Source: Gemmatimonadetes bacterium 2013_60CM_65_52
GTDB taxonomy: Bacteria; Gemmatimonadota; Gemmatimonadetes; Gemmatimonadales; Gemmatimonadaceae
Direction of reading: 5' to 3'
Length of the DNA stretch: 64,000 nucleotides
NCBI GenBank assembly: GCA_002215645.1
Contig: NGFI01000005.1
Coordinates: 550,678 to 614,677, forward strand
A model generated the notes under the pieces. The model searched no databases, was not told the DNA's origin, and saw only the letters and a program-made list of their open reading frames with translations. Position numbers and translations under genes: made by a program. Below, one piece after another: positions 9,647-17,991 of the stretch. Each line of letters begins with the position of its first letter. Position 1 is the stretch's first letter.

Positions 9647-10114
9647 ATGGACGGTAGTATCGTTGTCGCAATCATCTCCGCCGGTGCCGCGGTCACAGTC
9701 GCGGCGCTTAGCTACGCGTTCACAAAGCGGCGGGAAAGTGACGCAGATTGGCGCAAGTTCAAGCTCGACCATTATAAGGAGTACATCCTCGCGCTATCCG
9801 GAGTCGTCGGAGAACGATCGACGGCCCTGGCGCAAGTGCGATACTCGGATGCTGTCAACTTCATGACACTCGTGGCGCCTCCCGCCGTCTTGCGCGCGCT
9901 CTACGGTTTCCAGGACGAGATTCGCGCGAGCAATCAAGACAAGTCGCAGGTCCGGCACGACCAGACATTGGCACGACTCCTTCGAGCCATCCGAGTAGAC
10001 GTCCACCCGTCGGCGCCCGAAGATGACGACCTCGTGTTTCGTCTCATGGACGCTCCTGGGCCAACCAGTCGAACCAACGAGCGCGGCCTTCCCGACCGCG
10101 AACAGCCGGGCTGA
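9647..10114 (+). CDS. Single-pass membrane protein of unknown function
   Basis: A 155-residue protein not assigned to a family. The N-terminus forms one transmembrane helix (IVVAIISAGAAVTVAALSYAF, about residues 5-25) followed by basic KRR, so the remaining soluble part is predicted to be cytoplasmic. The soluble part is mainly helical (RKFKLDHYKEYILALSGVV, DKSQVRHDQTLARLLRAIRVD), a pattern seen in many small membrane-anchored helical proteins. It lies 147 bp after the FRG gene and 23 bp before another unknown gene, so the three may be transcribed together. No function is proposed. Confidence 0.65.
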   Translation: MDGSIVVAIISAGAAVTVAALSYAFTKRRESDADWRKFKLDHYKEYILALSGVVGERSTALAQVRYSDAVNFMTLVAPPAVLRALYGFQDEIRASNQDKSQVRHDQTLARLLRAIRVDVHPSAPEDDDLVFRLMDAPGPTSRTNERGLPDREQPG

Positions 10115-10137
10115 CGTTCCTTTGCAACTGTACGCGG

Positions 10138-10752
10138 GTGTCAATCAGTCACAGGGTAGAGCTTCAGACAATGGTCGAACTAATTCCTCGCGAACTCCCA
10201 GATGATGTCGAGTTCAGCGCTCCGCATCTGCAGTGCTACGCGGGCGCGCAGGCACTCCTACGAATACTGGAAGTCCAGACAGGGTGGGTTCAGATTCACG
10301 CCGAAGAACTCGGCGGAACTGACGACGCCATGGAACGAGTAGCCGCAGAGAACGCACTTGAACGGCAAGCAATCGCCGAAGGAGTGCAGGTATTCTGTGC
10401 GATGACGGTCGAGAGTGCTCTCAACCTGCTTGGCATGATGGTGCTAGGCGAAGAGCAGTTCCTTCGAACGATCGAGTGCGAGGCGCCGCAAAGGAAGTTG
10501 AGGCAACTGGCACCATTGATTGGCCAACCGGTCAACGAGACGGATCACGGGATGCTGGCAATCTCGCGTCTGATGAACGCCAGGCATGGTTTTGTTCATC
10601 CGAAGCCCCAAGAGGGAGCACTGCGCCCATCGACCCGAATGAGGCACGGTGATGTTCAGAGTGCGAGGGCTGCGATGGATGACATCCACACGGTATTTGC
10701 GATGCTTCGAGCGTTGAGTCTTCGCTGCGTGCCCTTCTTCATGCTTCCGTAA
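10138..10752 (+). CDS. Hypothetical helical protein
   Basis: A 204-residue protein, mainly alpha-helical, with no motif I recognise. A GTG at 10138 gives MSISHRVELQTMVEL; an ATG at 10171 would remove eleven residues and may be the true start. No strong ribosome-binding site distinguishes them. The central part (VFCAMTVESALNLLGMMVLGEEQFL) is hydrophobic but interrupted by charges, so it is more likely a buried helix than a membrane span. A segment with SRLMNARHGFVHPKPQEG resembles HEPN-like or abortive-infection proteins in general style only. It follows the FRG and membrane-protein genes and may belong with them. Confidence 0.6.
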   Translation: MSISHRVELQTMVELIPRELPDDVEFSAPHLQCYAGAQALLRILEVQTGWVQIHAEELGGTDDAMERVAAENALERQAIAEGVQVFCAMTVESALNLLGMMVLGEEQFLRTIECEAPQRKLRQLAPLIGQPVNETDHGMLAISRLMNARHGFVHPKPQEGALRPSTRMRHGDVQSARAAMDDIHTVFAMLRALSLRCVPFFMLP

Positions 10753-10992
10753 GCGGCGGCCCTATAATTCCCGCATTGCACCAACCGGCACTAGAGAGCA
10801 TCCGGTCCCAGGCGCGATTACCATCGCGATCCGTCGACGGAGTCCGCATATTTGGGATGACGCCCGTAGGTAAACGTTGACGTTAGCCAGATCAGATGTG
10901 CCGCAGTATACTGGAACGCGCCGGCCCGGCCGCTCCTTGGCGCTTCTGCGCCGAGGCGTGTGCAGGTCGGTCGTATCTCACGAGACTTACCG

Positions 10993-11466
10993 ATGCCCAA
11001 TCGTCGACTCTACTCCGACCGTACTCTCCGCGCTACCTGCTCTTTCGTCCTTGCAGCAGGTCTGCACATTGCCGCACTCCCCTACGTGGCGCGTGCCCAG
11101 GATGCGACCCCATCGCTTTCCCAGGCGGCAGCGCAGATGCGCGCGCTCGGATACGATCCGGACAGCGTCTACTTCGTCTTCCAGGTGCAGCAGCCCGTGA
11201 AGCCTGTGCCCGGCGCCCACGGCCCCGTGTACCCGCCCTTGCTGAAGTCGGCAGGGACCGAGGGCGATGTTATCCTGGCGTTCGTGGTTGACACGGCTGG
11301 CCGTGTAGAGCCGAAATCCGTACGCGTGTTGCTCTCGCATCATGGGCTCTTCACCGAGGCGGCACGCGCGGCCGTTGACAGCACAACGTTCGTGCCGGCG
11401 CGGCTCCGCGGACAAGCCGTCAGGCAGCTCGTGCAGCAGCCCTTCCAGTTCCGTATCCCGAAGTGA
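10993..11466 (+). CDS. Secreted stand-alone TonB C-terminal domain protein
   Basis: A 157-residue protein. A signal peptide (FVLAAGLHIAALPYVARAQD) is followed by a TonB C-terminal-type domain (GDVILAFVVDTAGRVEPKSV, then FTEAARAAVDSTTFVPARLRG and VQQPFQFRIP). Unlike classical TonB it has no proline-rich spacer, and the signal looks cleavable, so it is probably a free periplasmic protein and not an inner-membrane energy transducer. The start at 10993 puts the signal peptide at the N-terminus; a GTG at 10960 is in frame but would add eleven residues ahead of it. A similar protein is encoded at 16015-16503. Confidence 0.75.
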   Translation: MPNRRLYSDRTLRATCSFVLAAGLHIAALPYVARAQDATPSLSQAAAQMRALGYDPDSVYFVFQVQQPVKPVPGAHGPVYPPLLKSAGTEGDVILAFVVDTAGRVEPKSVRVLLSHHGLFTEAARAAVDSTTFVPARLRGQAVRQLVQQPFQFRIPK

Positions 11467-11506
11467 CAGGGCGCGGCCCGCTAAGACGCGGAGTAGGACC
11501 CTGTTC

Positions 11507-11712
11507 GCGGTTCTGATGAGGTCGGCCCAGCTCTGGCAGATCCGTGAGTAGCGTGCGTGAGAGCAGGGCCCGACGCCGGGCACACTCTGCAGCAACTCGC
11601 CCCCCTCCTGCCACGCCGGAGTAACCTTCACCTTGTGCACAAAATCGGTGTCTGACATGGGCACCTCACGCTCGAGGAAGGTGATGGGTGCTCCGCGTCT
11701 TCTTCGAATGGG
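11507..11712 (-). mobile_element. IS110-family transposase remnant
   Basis: On the minus strand two frames together match the C-terminal half of IS110/IS116 transposases. From 11712 to about 11569 the frame reads ITFLEREV, KVTPAWQEGGELLQSVPGVG. From about 11569 to 11507 a second frame continues with LLSRTLLTDLPELGR. In intact members these motifs are contiguous, so one frameshift separates them. The start of the gene, its catalytic DEDD residues and the rest of the C-terminus are missing, and no element ends were seen. It is a dead scrap left between a TonB-like gene and an RCC1 lipoprotein. Confidence 0.75.
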
Positions 11713-11746
11713 CAGAGTGCTGCCTTGCTGGCACACATCTCTTGGG

Positions 11747-13819
11747 ATGCGGCTTCCCTTTCGAAGACAGACACTCGTCGCCACGTGCGCCCTTGTCGTT
11801 GCCGCGTGCGGTGCCGCGACCGGTACGGAGCCGGCTGCGACCATTGTCGGTACGTACGCCCTCAAGTCATTCGGCGGCGCGCTATTGCCGTTGCCTCCCC
11901 AACGACTTACCGATGGCAGCACGTCCACATTCTTGAGCGGTTCCCTCGTCTTCGGTGCGGACGGCACCTTCGCTCGTACCACGCTCTTTTCCAGTGAAAG
12001 GAACGGTGTGATCACCGCCTCGCCGACCGTCCAGACCGGCACATATACGGTGCGAGGCGACTCGATCGCCTACCAGCTTGCATCATTCGTGGCCCCTGCC
12101 GGCAATACGATCCATCCGATCTCCTCCGGCAAATGGTCGGGTGCCAGCGTGACATTCCTCTCGGGCGTAGAGGAGGTATATGTCCGCGCCGATACGGCGA
12201 CGCCGCGCGCCGCGACGCCTATCGTCACCAGCGTGTCCGTAAGCCCGGGCGCCGCGAGGCTTAACGTCGGCGACACGACCAGATTTACAGCTGCTGTTGT
12301 CAGTTCCGGTAATGCGAACACCGGCGTCGTGTGGTCGTCGTCAAATCCGGCCGTGGCGACGGTAGCGAGCACCGGACTCGCAACCAGTGTCGGCGTCGGC
12401 ACAGTTACGATTACCGCGACATCGGTGCAGGATTCCACCAGGAGTGGATCAGCCACGCTCGCGGTGACGCAGAACGTTGCCTCTCTGACGATCACGGCGC
12501 TGACGACGTCGATGCAGGTCAATTCGGTCAAGAAGCTCGAGGTGATTGCGCGCGACAGCATCGGTAGGACGGCGGCGTTGCCAGCGCTCACCTGGTCATC
12601 CAGCAACCCGGCCGTCGCGTCCATCAGCGGTACCGGGGTCCTCACTGGCATGTCGTTCGGCACCGCAGCGATCACTGTGACCAATGGCGTCGTGTCGACG
12701 ACGCTGTACGTCGCTGTCCTGCTGGCAAGTCCGTTGACCGCGAGCGTGGTGGGCGGCGATGTCTATTCCTGCAGCCTTGCGCTCAGTGGCAAAGCCTCCT
12801 GCTGGGGGCAAGGCGCGTATGGCAGTATGGGGGACGGAACGACGAGCAACCAGCACGGTTGGGGGCCGGTCGTGGGTAGTCAGTCGTTTGTCAGCATCAC
12901 GAGCGGTACGACTCACGCGTGCGGGTTGGCCATGGGGGGCGAAGCGTATTGCTGGGGATTCAACCGGTACGGACAGGTCGGTGACAGCACGACCATCGAT
13001 CGGACCTTCCCGGTGCGAGTCGCCAGCCCCGTTTCATTCACGATGATCACCGCCGGATCGCTGCATACGTGCGGCCTCGCGCCCGACGGCACGGCCTACT
13101 GCTGGGGCGACAGGGCGTCGGGCGACCTCGGCGACGGCGCGCCAATTGGGCAAGGCACAGCCGCTGAGGTCAGGGTACGCGCGGTCGCCGGCGGCCTTTC
13201 GTTCGTACGTCTTTCGGCCGGCGGCACCCACACCTGCGGCCTGACGGCATCGGGTGACGCGTACTGTTGGGGGGACAACGTCAGTGGTCAACTCGGCGAC
13301 TTGAACGCCAACGTCCCCCAGAACACACCCAAGCGGGTAGTTGGCGGCCTGAAATTCAAGGAGATCAGCGCCGGATTCTTGTTTACCTGCGCGTTGACGG
13401 CCACTGGGACGGCGTATTGCTGGGGAGAAAACGAGCTGGGTCAGCTCGGTATCGGAAGCACGTTGGCTGCCGCGTCCGAGCCGACTGCGGTCCGCGGCGG
13501 CCTGACGTTTTCAAGCCTGATGCTCGGATCGGCGTTCGCGTCGAATGCAGCGTGCGCGGTCCGCCCTAACGGCGCGGCCTATTGTTGGGGAGAGAATAGC
13601 GCCGGCCAACTTGGCGACGCTTCGACGACGAACAGATTGGCACCGGTCGCGGTAGCAACTTCGCTCACGTTTGTCAGCGTCGTGTTGAGCACGGCGCACA
13701 CATGCGGCGTCACCGTCAACGGCGATGTGTACTGCTGGGGCGACAATTCGTATGGTCAGCTCGGCGACGGAACCAGGGCCAGCCGCAGCATCCCCGTTCG
13801 CGTTAACGGTGCGCCCTAA
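11747..13819 (+). CDS. Lipoprotein with Ig-like (Big2) domains and seven RCC1-type repeats
   Basis: A 690-residue surface lipoprotein. The start at 11747 gives MRLPFRRQTLVATCALVVAACG, ending in a lipobox cysteine; a GTG at 11633 is in frame but would bury the signal. Residues about 25-130 form a small unknown domain. Two bacterial Ig-like domains follow, each with the signature WSSSNPAVA (VVWSSSNPAVATV and LTWSSSNPAVASI). The C-terminal half has seven RCC1-like repeats of the form C-[GA]-L...A/S-Y-CWG....GQLGDG. Each repeat carries two cysteines. It is probably an extracellular propeller that binds protein or sugar. A hairpin follows it. Confidence 0.85.
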   Translation: MRLPFRRQTLVATCALVVAACGAATGTEPAATIVGTYALKSFGGALLPLPPQRLTDGSTSTFLSGSLVFGADGTFARTTLFSSERNGVITASPTVQTGTYTVRGDSIAYQLASFVAPAGNTIHPISSGKWSGASVTFLSGVEEVYVRADTATPRAATPIVTSVSVSPGAARLNVGDTTRFTAAVVSSGNANTGVVWSSSNPAVATVASTGLATSVGVGTVTITATSVQDSTRSGSATLAVTQNVASLTITALTTSMQVNSVKKLEVIARDSIGRTAALPALTWSSSNPAVASISGTGVLTGMSFGTAAITVTNGVVSTTLYVAVLLASPLTASVVGGDVYSCSLALSGKASCWGQGAYGSMGDGTTSNQHGWGPVVGSQSFVSITSGTTHACGLAMGGEAYCWGFNRYGQVGDSTTIDRTFPVRVASPVSFTMITAGSLHTCGLAPDGTAYCWGDRASGDLGDGAPIGQGTAAEVRVRAVAGGLSFVRLSAGGTHTCGLTASGDAYCWGDNVSGQLGDLNANVPQNTPKRVVGGLKFKEISAGFLFTCALTATGTAYCWGENELGQLGIGSTLAAASEPTAVRGGLTFSSLMLGSAFASNAACAVRPNGAAYCWGENSAGQLGDASTTNRLAPVAVATSLTFVSVVLSTAHTCGVTVNGDVYCWGDNSYGQLGDGTRASRSIPVRVNGAP

Positions 13820-13841
13820 CAGAGGCTGGACATGGCGTTCG

Positions 13842-13860
13842 GGTTCGATGCGATCGAACC
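13842..13860. terminator. Short perfect hairpin after RCC1 lipoprotein gene
   Basis: GGTTCGAT pairs with ATCGAACC around a three-base GCG loop, starting 22 bp after the stop. No T-run follows, so it may end transcription weakly or protect the transcript. The rest of the gap up to 14015 holds nothing I can name. Confidence 0.45.
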
Positions 13861-14015
13861 GGCGCCGGGAAGTCAAATCCCTCGAGGGCGATCAGGGGGA
13901 TCAACTGCGCAAGCATATCGCAGATAACGAGATCCAGACACGACGTATTGAGTGGGAATCACCGAATCCGAGAAATGAGAAGTGTTGGCTCGGCCAGTGC
14001 CACTGGAGCGATCAC

Positions 14016-15425
14016 ATGATGCGTTCTTCCCGCCTCGTCGGCCTGGCGATGCTTGCCGGCCTCTCGTCGGCCAATGCCCAACGTTCGACTATCACACGCG
14101 ATGCGTTCCGTCCGCGCGCCGACTCGCTCGTCTTCACCTATCTCGCCGAATCACGCGCGCCGAGCGCGTCGTTCGCAGTGATTCGCGGGAACGATACGCT
14201 GGCGTATGGCGCGCACGGTCTCGCCAACGTGGATGCCTGGCGCGCGCCGACCGCTACCACGATCTACGAGATCGGATCGATCACGAAGCAGTTCACGGCC
14301 GCCGCGATCATGAAGCTCGTGGAGCAGGGGCGTGTGAAGCTGGACGATGACCTTTCGAAGTACGTGCCGCAGTTCCCGCTTCAGGGGAAGAAGGTTTCGA
14401 TCCGTCAGCTGTTGACGCATACGTCGGGCATCCACAGCTACACGTCGTCGCCGGCGTGGGCAAAGACGTGGAACGACGAGCTGTCGCCCGACGCGGTCAT
14501 CAGGTTCGTAGCGGCCGACACGTTCGACTTCGCCCCCGGCACGGCATACCGGTACAGCAACACCGGGTACGTGCTGCTCGGCATGGTAATCGAGAACGCG
14601 TCGGGACAGAAATACGCGAACTATCTCGACGCACGGTTCTTCAAGCCGCTCGGCCTGCGGCAGACGTCGTACTGTCCCTCGAAGACCTCCGATCCCGCAT
14701 TCGCGCTCGGGTACAGCAAGGGACCGAACGGCACGGTACGCGCGCAATATCTGCATCTGTCGCATCCATTCTCCGCCGGCGCGTTGTGCTCCACCGTTGG
14801 CGATCTCGTACAGTGGCAGCGCGCACTCGACGGCGGAATGGTGGTATCACCCGCGTCATACACGCTCATGTCGACCGCCGCCTCGCTCAACAACGGGGGC
14901 AAGATCAACTACGGCTTCGGCCTCGTGCCGGGGGTGTTCAACGGTCACAAGACGGTCTCGCATAGCGGCGGCATTCCTGGGTTCGCAACGGCGGCGACCT
15001 ACGTCCCCGATGACAGCCTGAGCGTCGTGGTATTCACGAACTTTGATGGCGAATCGCCCCAGGCGCTGGTGCAGAATCTCCTTCGCGTGGCGTACGGCGT
15101 AGCCCCTGTTGGCCGAGGAGCCGCCGTCACCCAGGCGGCTGTCCCGTCGCTCTCGACGGCCGATCGCGACGCGATCGTCGGCAACTACACGTTGCAGTTG
15201 CCCGGCGGGCAGCCGCTGCCGCTCAAGTTCTTCCTGGAGGGCACCCGTCTCATGGCGCAGGCGCAGGGCCAGGGAGCGAATGAGATTCGGTACCTCGGCA
15301 ACTACGTGTTTGGAGTCGCGTTCGATCCGGCGCTGCGGTTCACGTTCACGATCGACGCTGGCAAGGCGACCAAGGTGACCCTGCTGCAGGGTGGAGCCAC
15401 GATTGAAGGGCCGAGAGTCCCATAG
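14016..15425 (+). CDS. Secreted serine hydrolase (beta-lactamase/esterase superfamily)
   Basis: A 469-residue serine hydrolase of the class C beta-lactamase/penicillin-binding-protein-like fold. The nucleophile motif is SITK (S88, K91), the second motif is YSN within YRYSNTGYVLLG, and HSGG stands in for the KTG box. A signal peptide (LVGLAMLAGLSSANAQ) directs it to the periplasm. A C-terminal domain (about residues 380-465) matches the region found after many such hydrolases, possibly for substrate binding. The ATG at 14016 is chosen because the signal starts there; the frame stays open much further upstream. Family members are mostly esterases or D-amino-acid peptidases, so calling it an antibiotic-resistance enzyme would be unjustified. 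Confidence 0.88.
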   Translation: MMRSSRLVGLAMLAGLSSANAQRSTITRDAFRPRADSLVFTYLAESRAPSASFAVIRGNDTLAYGAHGLANVDAWRAPTATTIYEIGSITKQFTAAAIMKLVEQGRVKLDDDLSKYVPQFPLQGKKVSIRQLLTHTSGIHSYTSSPAWAKTWNDELSPDAVIRFVAADTFDFAPGTAYRYSNTGYVLLGMVIENASGQKYANYLDARFFKPLGLRQTSYCPSKTSDPAFALGYSKGPNGTVRAQYLHLSHPFSAGALCSTVGDLVQWQRALDGGMVVSPASYTLMSTAASLNNGGKINYGFGLVPGVFNGHKTVSHSGGIPGFATAATYVPDDSLSVVVFTNFDGESPQALVQNLLRVAYGVAPVGRGAAVTQAAVPSLSTADRDAIVGNYTLQLPGGQPLPLKFFLEGTRLMAQAQGQGANEIRYLGNYVFGVAFDPALRFTFTIDAGKATKVTLLQGGATIEGPRVP

Positions 15426-15449
15426 CTGGCAAGATGCCTCCACGATCCC

Positions 15450-16025
15450 ATGAGCCTTCATGACTCCGACGCCACCACGAAGGCTCGTTTACGCCATCAA
15501 CGCCGGTCTTGGTTGGTTGGAGTTCTGGTTCTTTGGGCCGGAATCCTGGGTCTCACACGTGTGCTGTCTGCAGGCGCAGCGTGGCGGGTGGCCTACTACC
15601 TCCTTCTGGGCGTTGTGGTGACCGTCTTCGGCGGCATATCCTACATGAGTACTCGAGGCGCAGCATGCGCTCTCCCGATCCGGCGGTGGAGAGGCCACGG
15701 CCCCATACTCGTGGCGGCCATGCTACTGACGGGCTGCGGCTGCAAAGCTGTGCTCATTACCGGCATTCGGCCTGGCGCAGACGTCACCATTCCGGTGAAT
15801 GGCAATACAAGGCTGGAATTTCTGCAGGGTGGGGCATGCGGCGATGGGCCTCAGCCAATCGACATGCGCTTTACGAGCACCGACTCCACGATTGCGGCGG
15901 TTGATTCGGTGTCCGGCAACGTATGGGGGAAGCGAGTCGGCGATGTGGCAATTTGGATCAACTATCCTGGCCAGAGCCGCTCGGCGACTGCCTACGCCAG
16001 CCGGGTGCTGGTGCATGTACGGTAG
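15450..16025 (+). CDS. Membrane protein or lipoprotein of unknown function
   Basis: A 191-residue frame with two possible readings. From the ATG at 15450 it begins with two transmembrane helices (WLVGVLVLWAGILGLTRVL and VAYYLLLGVVVTVFGGISY) followed by a third hydrophobic stretch. From the ATG at 15645 it is a 126-residue lipoprotein whose signal ends in LLTGC. The C-terminal part (RFTSTDSTIAAVDSVSGNVWGKRVGDVAIWI) resembles an Ig-like fold of the Big2 type, similar to the domains in the RCC1 lipoprotein nearby. Because both halves look coherent, this may be a fusion of a short membrane protein to a lipoprotein. It overlaps the next gene by eleven bases. Confidence 0.55.
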   Translation: MSLHDSDATTKARLRHQRRSWLVGVLVLWAGILGLTRVLSAGAAWRVAYYLLLGVVVTVFGGISYMSTRGAACALPIRRWRGHGPILVAAMLLTGCGCKAVLITGIRPGADVTIPVNGNTRLEFLQGGACGDGPQPIDMRFTSTDSTIAAVDSVSGNVWGKRVGDVAIWINYPGQSRSATAYASRVLVHVR

Positions 16026-16503
16026 GCTCGCGTCGTGCCATGCGAACGTGCTTTGCGCCAGCCGTCAAATGCTGCTCCTTCTTGGTTGTGCTTCGGCGCT
16101 GCGCGCACAAGCCGCGCAAACTGATTCAACCGTGCTTACGGGGTCTTGTCCCTCGCGTGCCGCCAATGCCGTGAATTGGGATGAGGTCGTGACGGCGCCC
16201 GACGTGCCTGCGCGGCCGACCCGGGAAAGCGTGGTGTCTCCGCCACCAAACATGCGTAAGCCGAGTAAAGAAGTCCTCGGGCGAGCCCTTATGGCGATGG
16301 TGATCGATGCAACGGGTCGGGTGGTGCCGGGAACCGTCTCCGTTCTCGAGTCAACGGAGCACGAACTGAGCGCGTGGATGTGCATGACGGTGCCGACGTT
16401 CCGCTTTGAGCCAGCGCGAGTGGCGGGCAAGCCGGTGATAAGTCTTTTCCAGCAGGCGTACAGCTTCGGCGGTCCACTTCCGTCTCAGAGAAAGGCTCCA
16501 TAG
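16015..16503 (+). CDS. Secreted TonB C-terminal-like protein
   Basis: A 162-residue protein with a signal-like start (MLLLLGCASALRAQAA) and a TonB C-terminal-like domain (LGRALMAMVIDATGRVVPG, then MTVPTFRFEPARVAGKPV). The ATG at 16015 lies inside the end of the preceding gene; the ATG at 16069 would leave a normal-length signal peptide and is a reasonable alternative. It has no transmembrane anchor beyond the signal and no Pro-rich linker. Its architecture parallels the gene at 10993-11466, and the truncated gene at 27515-27742 looks related. Confidence 0.6.
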   Translation: MYGRLASCHANVLCASRQMLLLLGCASALRAQAAQTDSTVLTGSCPSRAANAVNWDEVVTAPDVPARPTRESVVSPPPNMRKPSKEVLGRALMAMVIDATGRVVPGTVSVLESTEHELSAWMCMTVPTFRFEPARVAGKPVISLFQQAYSFGGPLPSQRKAP

Positions 16504-16532
16504 GTCCCAGACGTATGTGAGCGCGAGCGCGT

Positions 16533-17111
16533 TCAGTGGGCCAGCAACTTCTTGGCCATCCAACGAGCGTCGCTCGCACGCTGAGGCCCGTCAACCTCGG
16601 ACGCCGCGACGGCGCCGTCGAACAGCACGACAAGAGCGCGAGCCGTCGCTTTCGCGTCCTTTACTCCCGCCGCCGTCGTCCACTCGAGGAAACGCTCCGT
16701 GAACCACGCCCGCTGACGGTGAGCTATGGCGCGCGCCGGGTGTGCCGCATCGGTGAGCTCGCTCACCGTATGCTGCAACGGACAACCACGGAAGTCCTTC
16801 GACTCCGCCCACTCCACCACCCAGTCGAAAAACCTGAGCGCGCGTTGTGACGGCGGCGTGTCGGCGAGGTACGCCTCGATGTTCGCGCGGGAGTCTGCGG
16901 TTCGGCGCTCGAGGTACGACGCCACGAGCTCGTCCTTGCAACCGAAATGCTGATAGAGGGACGCCTTCGCCGCCTCGGCCTCCGCCAGGATGCGGTCGAT
17001 ACCCACGACCCTCACGCCCTCTCGGTAGAATAGGCGATCCGCGGCGTCGAGTAGGCGCTCACGGACGTCAGCTCTTGGAGCCTTCGCTCGTTTCCTGGTG
17101 TTCCGCGGCAT
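16533..17111 (-). CDS. TetR-family repressor
   Basis: A 192-residue TetR-type regulator. The N-terminal helix-turn-helix spans about residues 14-60 (RERLLDAADRLFYREGVRVV, AKASLYQHFGCKDELVASYL), followed by a C-terminal ligand-binding helical domain with FRGCPLQHTVSEL. The ATG at 17111 (MPRNTRKRAKAPRADVRE) fits the family length; the frame stays open upstream through the operator region, which cannot be coding. It is divergent from a short-chain dehydrogenase, and the space between carries two inverted half-site pairs. It most likely represses itself and the dehydrogenase and is released by a small organic ligand. Confidence 0.9.
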   Translation of the reverse strand: MPRNTRKRAKAPRADVRERLLDAADRLFYREGVRVVGIDRILAEAEAAKASLYQHFGCKDELVASYLERRTADSRANIEAYLADTPPSQRALRFFDWVVEWAESKDFRGCPLQHTVSELTDAAHPARAIAHRQRAWFTERFLEWTTAAGVKDAKATARALVVLFDGAVAASEVDGPQRASDARWMAKKLLAH

Positions 17112-17114
17112 GCC

Positions 17115-17175
17115 TTGACAATATAGACAGAGCTGTCTACAGTCAACGGCAAGGATAGACAGAACAGTCTGTCCA
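17115..17175 (+). promoter_or_regulatory. Promoter with two TetR-type operators
   Basis: On the plus strand TTGACA (17115-17120) and TACAGT (17138-17143) form a sigma-70-like promoter with a 17-bp spacer. Operator 1 (17124-17139) is TAGACAG-AG-CTGTCTA and sits inside that spacer. Operator 2 (17156-17175) is TAGACAG, six bases, CTGTCCA and lies just downstream. The half-site is the same in both but the spacing differs by four bases. The TAGACAG half-site also resembles many known TetR-family operators. Bound repressor should block RNA polymerase for the dehydrogenase and probably for the regulator too. Confidence 0.75.
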
Positions 17176-17238
17176 TAGTGTTGCTGCGGTTTGCTACTTT
17201 CAGTCTCGCGCGTTGCGAGGCCCTCAGGAGTCATCGAC

Positions 17239-17991
17239 ATGGGTTACGCACTTTCAGGCAAGACCGCACTGGTCACCGGCGCCAACCGTGGCATCGGCGA
17301 GGCCATCGTGGACGCGCTCATCGCCGCCGGCATAGGAAAGGTGTACGCTGCCGCCCGCGTCATCTCGGCCCTCGATCCGCTCGTGGCTCGCCACGGCTCT
17401 CGCGTCACGCCGTTGCAACTCGACGTTACGAACGCGGCGCAGGTCGCCGCTGCTGCCGTGACTGCGGCGGACGTGGACCTCCTGGTCAACAACGCGGGCA
17501 TCGTCGGCTTCTTCGGTGGCGAATTCACCGATCCCAAGTGGATCGAGGGCGGGCGACAGGAGATGGAAGTGAACTTCCTCGGCACCTTCGCGGTCACGCA
17601 GGCCTTCGCGCCAGTACTCGCGAAGAATGGCGGCGGCGCCATCGCGAACCTCAACTCAGTGGCCTCGTTCGTCAGCTTCCCGATTCTCGCTGCGTACAGC
17701 GCCTCGAAGGCGGCGACGCACTCGCTCACTCAGGTCACGCGCGCGATGCTGCGGGGGCAGAACACCCAGGTGTTTGGCGTGTATCCCGGCCCGATTGACA
17801 CCAGGATGGGCGAGGTGCTGACAATCGAGAAGGCCTCGCCCGCGGACGCGGCGCGGGCGATTGTCGCGGGCATCATCGCCGGCGACGAGGAAATCTTTCC
17901 CGACAGCATGAGTCAGGGCACGGGGCCGGCCTTCTTCGCGGATCCGAAGGGACTCGAGCGGCAGCTCACCGGAGTCGCGGCCGCTGCCTAA
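17239..17991 (+). CDS. Short-chain dehydrogenase/reductase
   Basis: A 250-residue classical SDR. It has TGANRGIG (about residues 13-20) for NAD(P) binding, NNAG in VDLLVNNAGIVGF, and the catalytic S plus YSASK (LNSVASFVSF, AAYSASKAATH). A PGPIDTRM motif ends the fold, as usual in this family. It reduces or oxidises an alcohol or carbonyl; the substrate is unknown. It faces a TetR regulator across the operator region and is almost certainly controlled by it. The start at 17239 is favoured because the frame upstream runs into the operators. Directly downstream is the debris of a medium-chain dehydrogenase, which often accompanies such SDR-TetR pairs. Confidence 0.9.
   Translation: MGYALSGKTALVTGANRGIGEAIVDALIAAGIGKVYAAARVISALDPLVARHGSRVTPLQLDVTNAAQVAAAAVTAADVDLLVNNAGIVGFFGGEFTDPKWIEGGRQEMEVNFLGTFAVTQAFAPVLAKNGGGAIANLNSVASFVSFPILAAYSASKAATHSLTQVTRAMLRGQNTQVFGVYPGPIDTRMGEVLTIEKASPADAARAIVAGIIAGDEEIFPDSMSQGTGPAFFADPKGLERQLTGVAAAA

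Noticed and set aside
10987-12042. A long minus-strand frame overlapping the TonB-like and RCC1 genes
   Set aside because: Only the short IS110-like stretch inside it has protein similarity; the rest is antisense to well-supported genes.
14016-15425. Naming the serine hydrolase as an antibiotic-resistance beta-lactamase
   Set aside because: It has SxxK and YxN but HSGG in place of KTG, and most relatives are esterases or peptidases.
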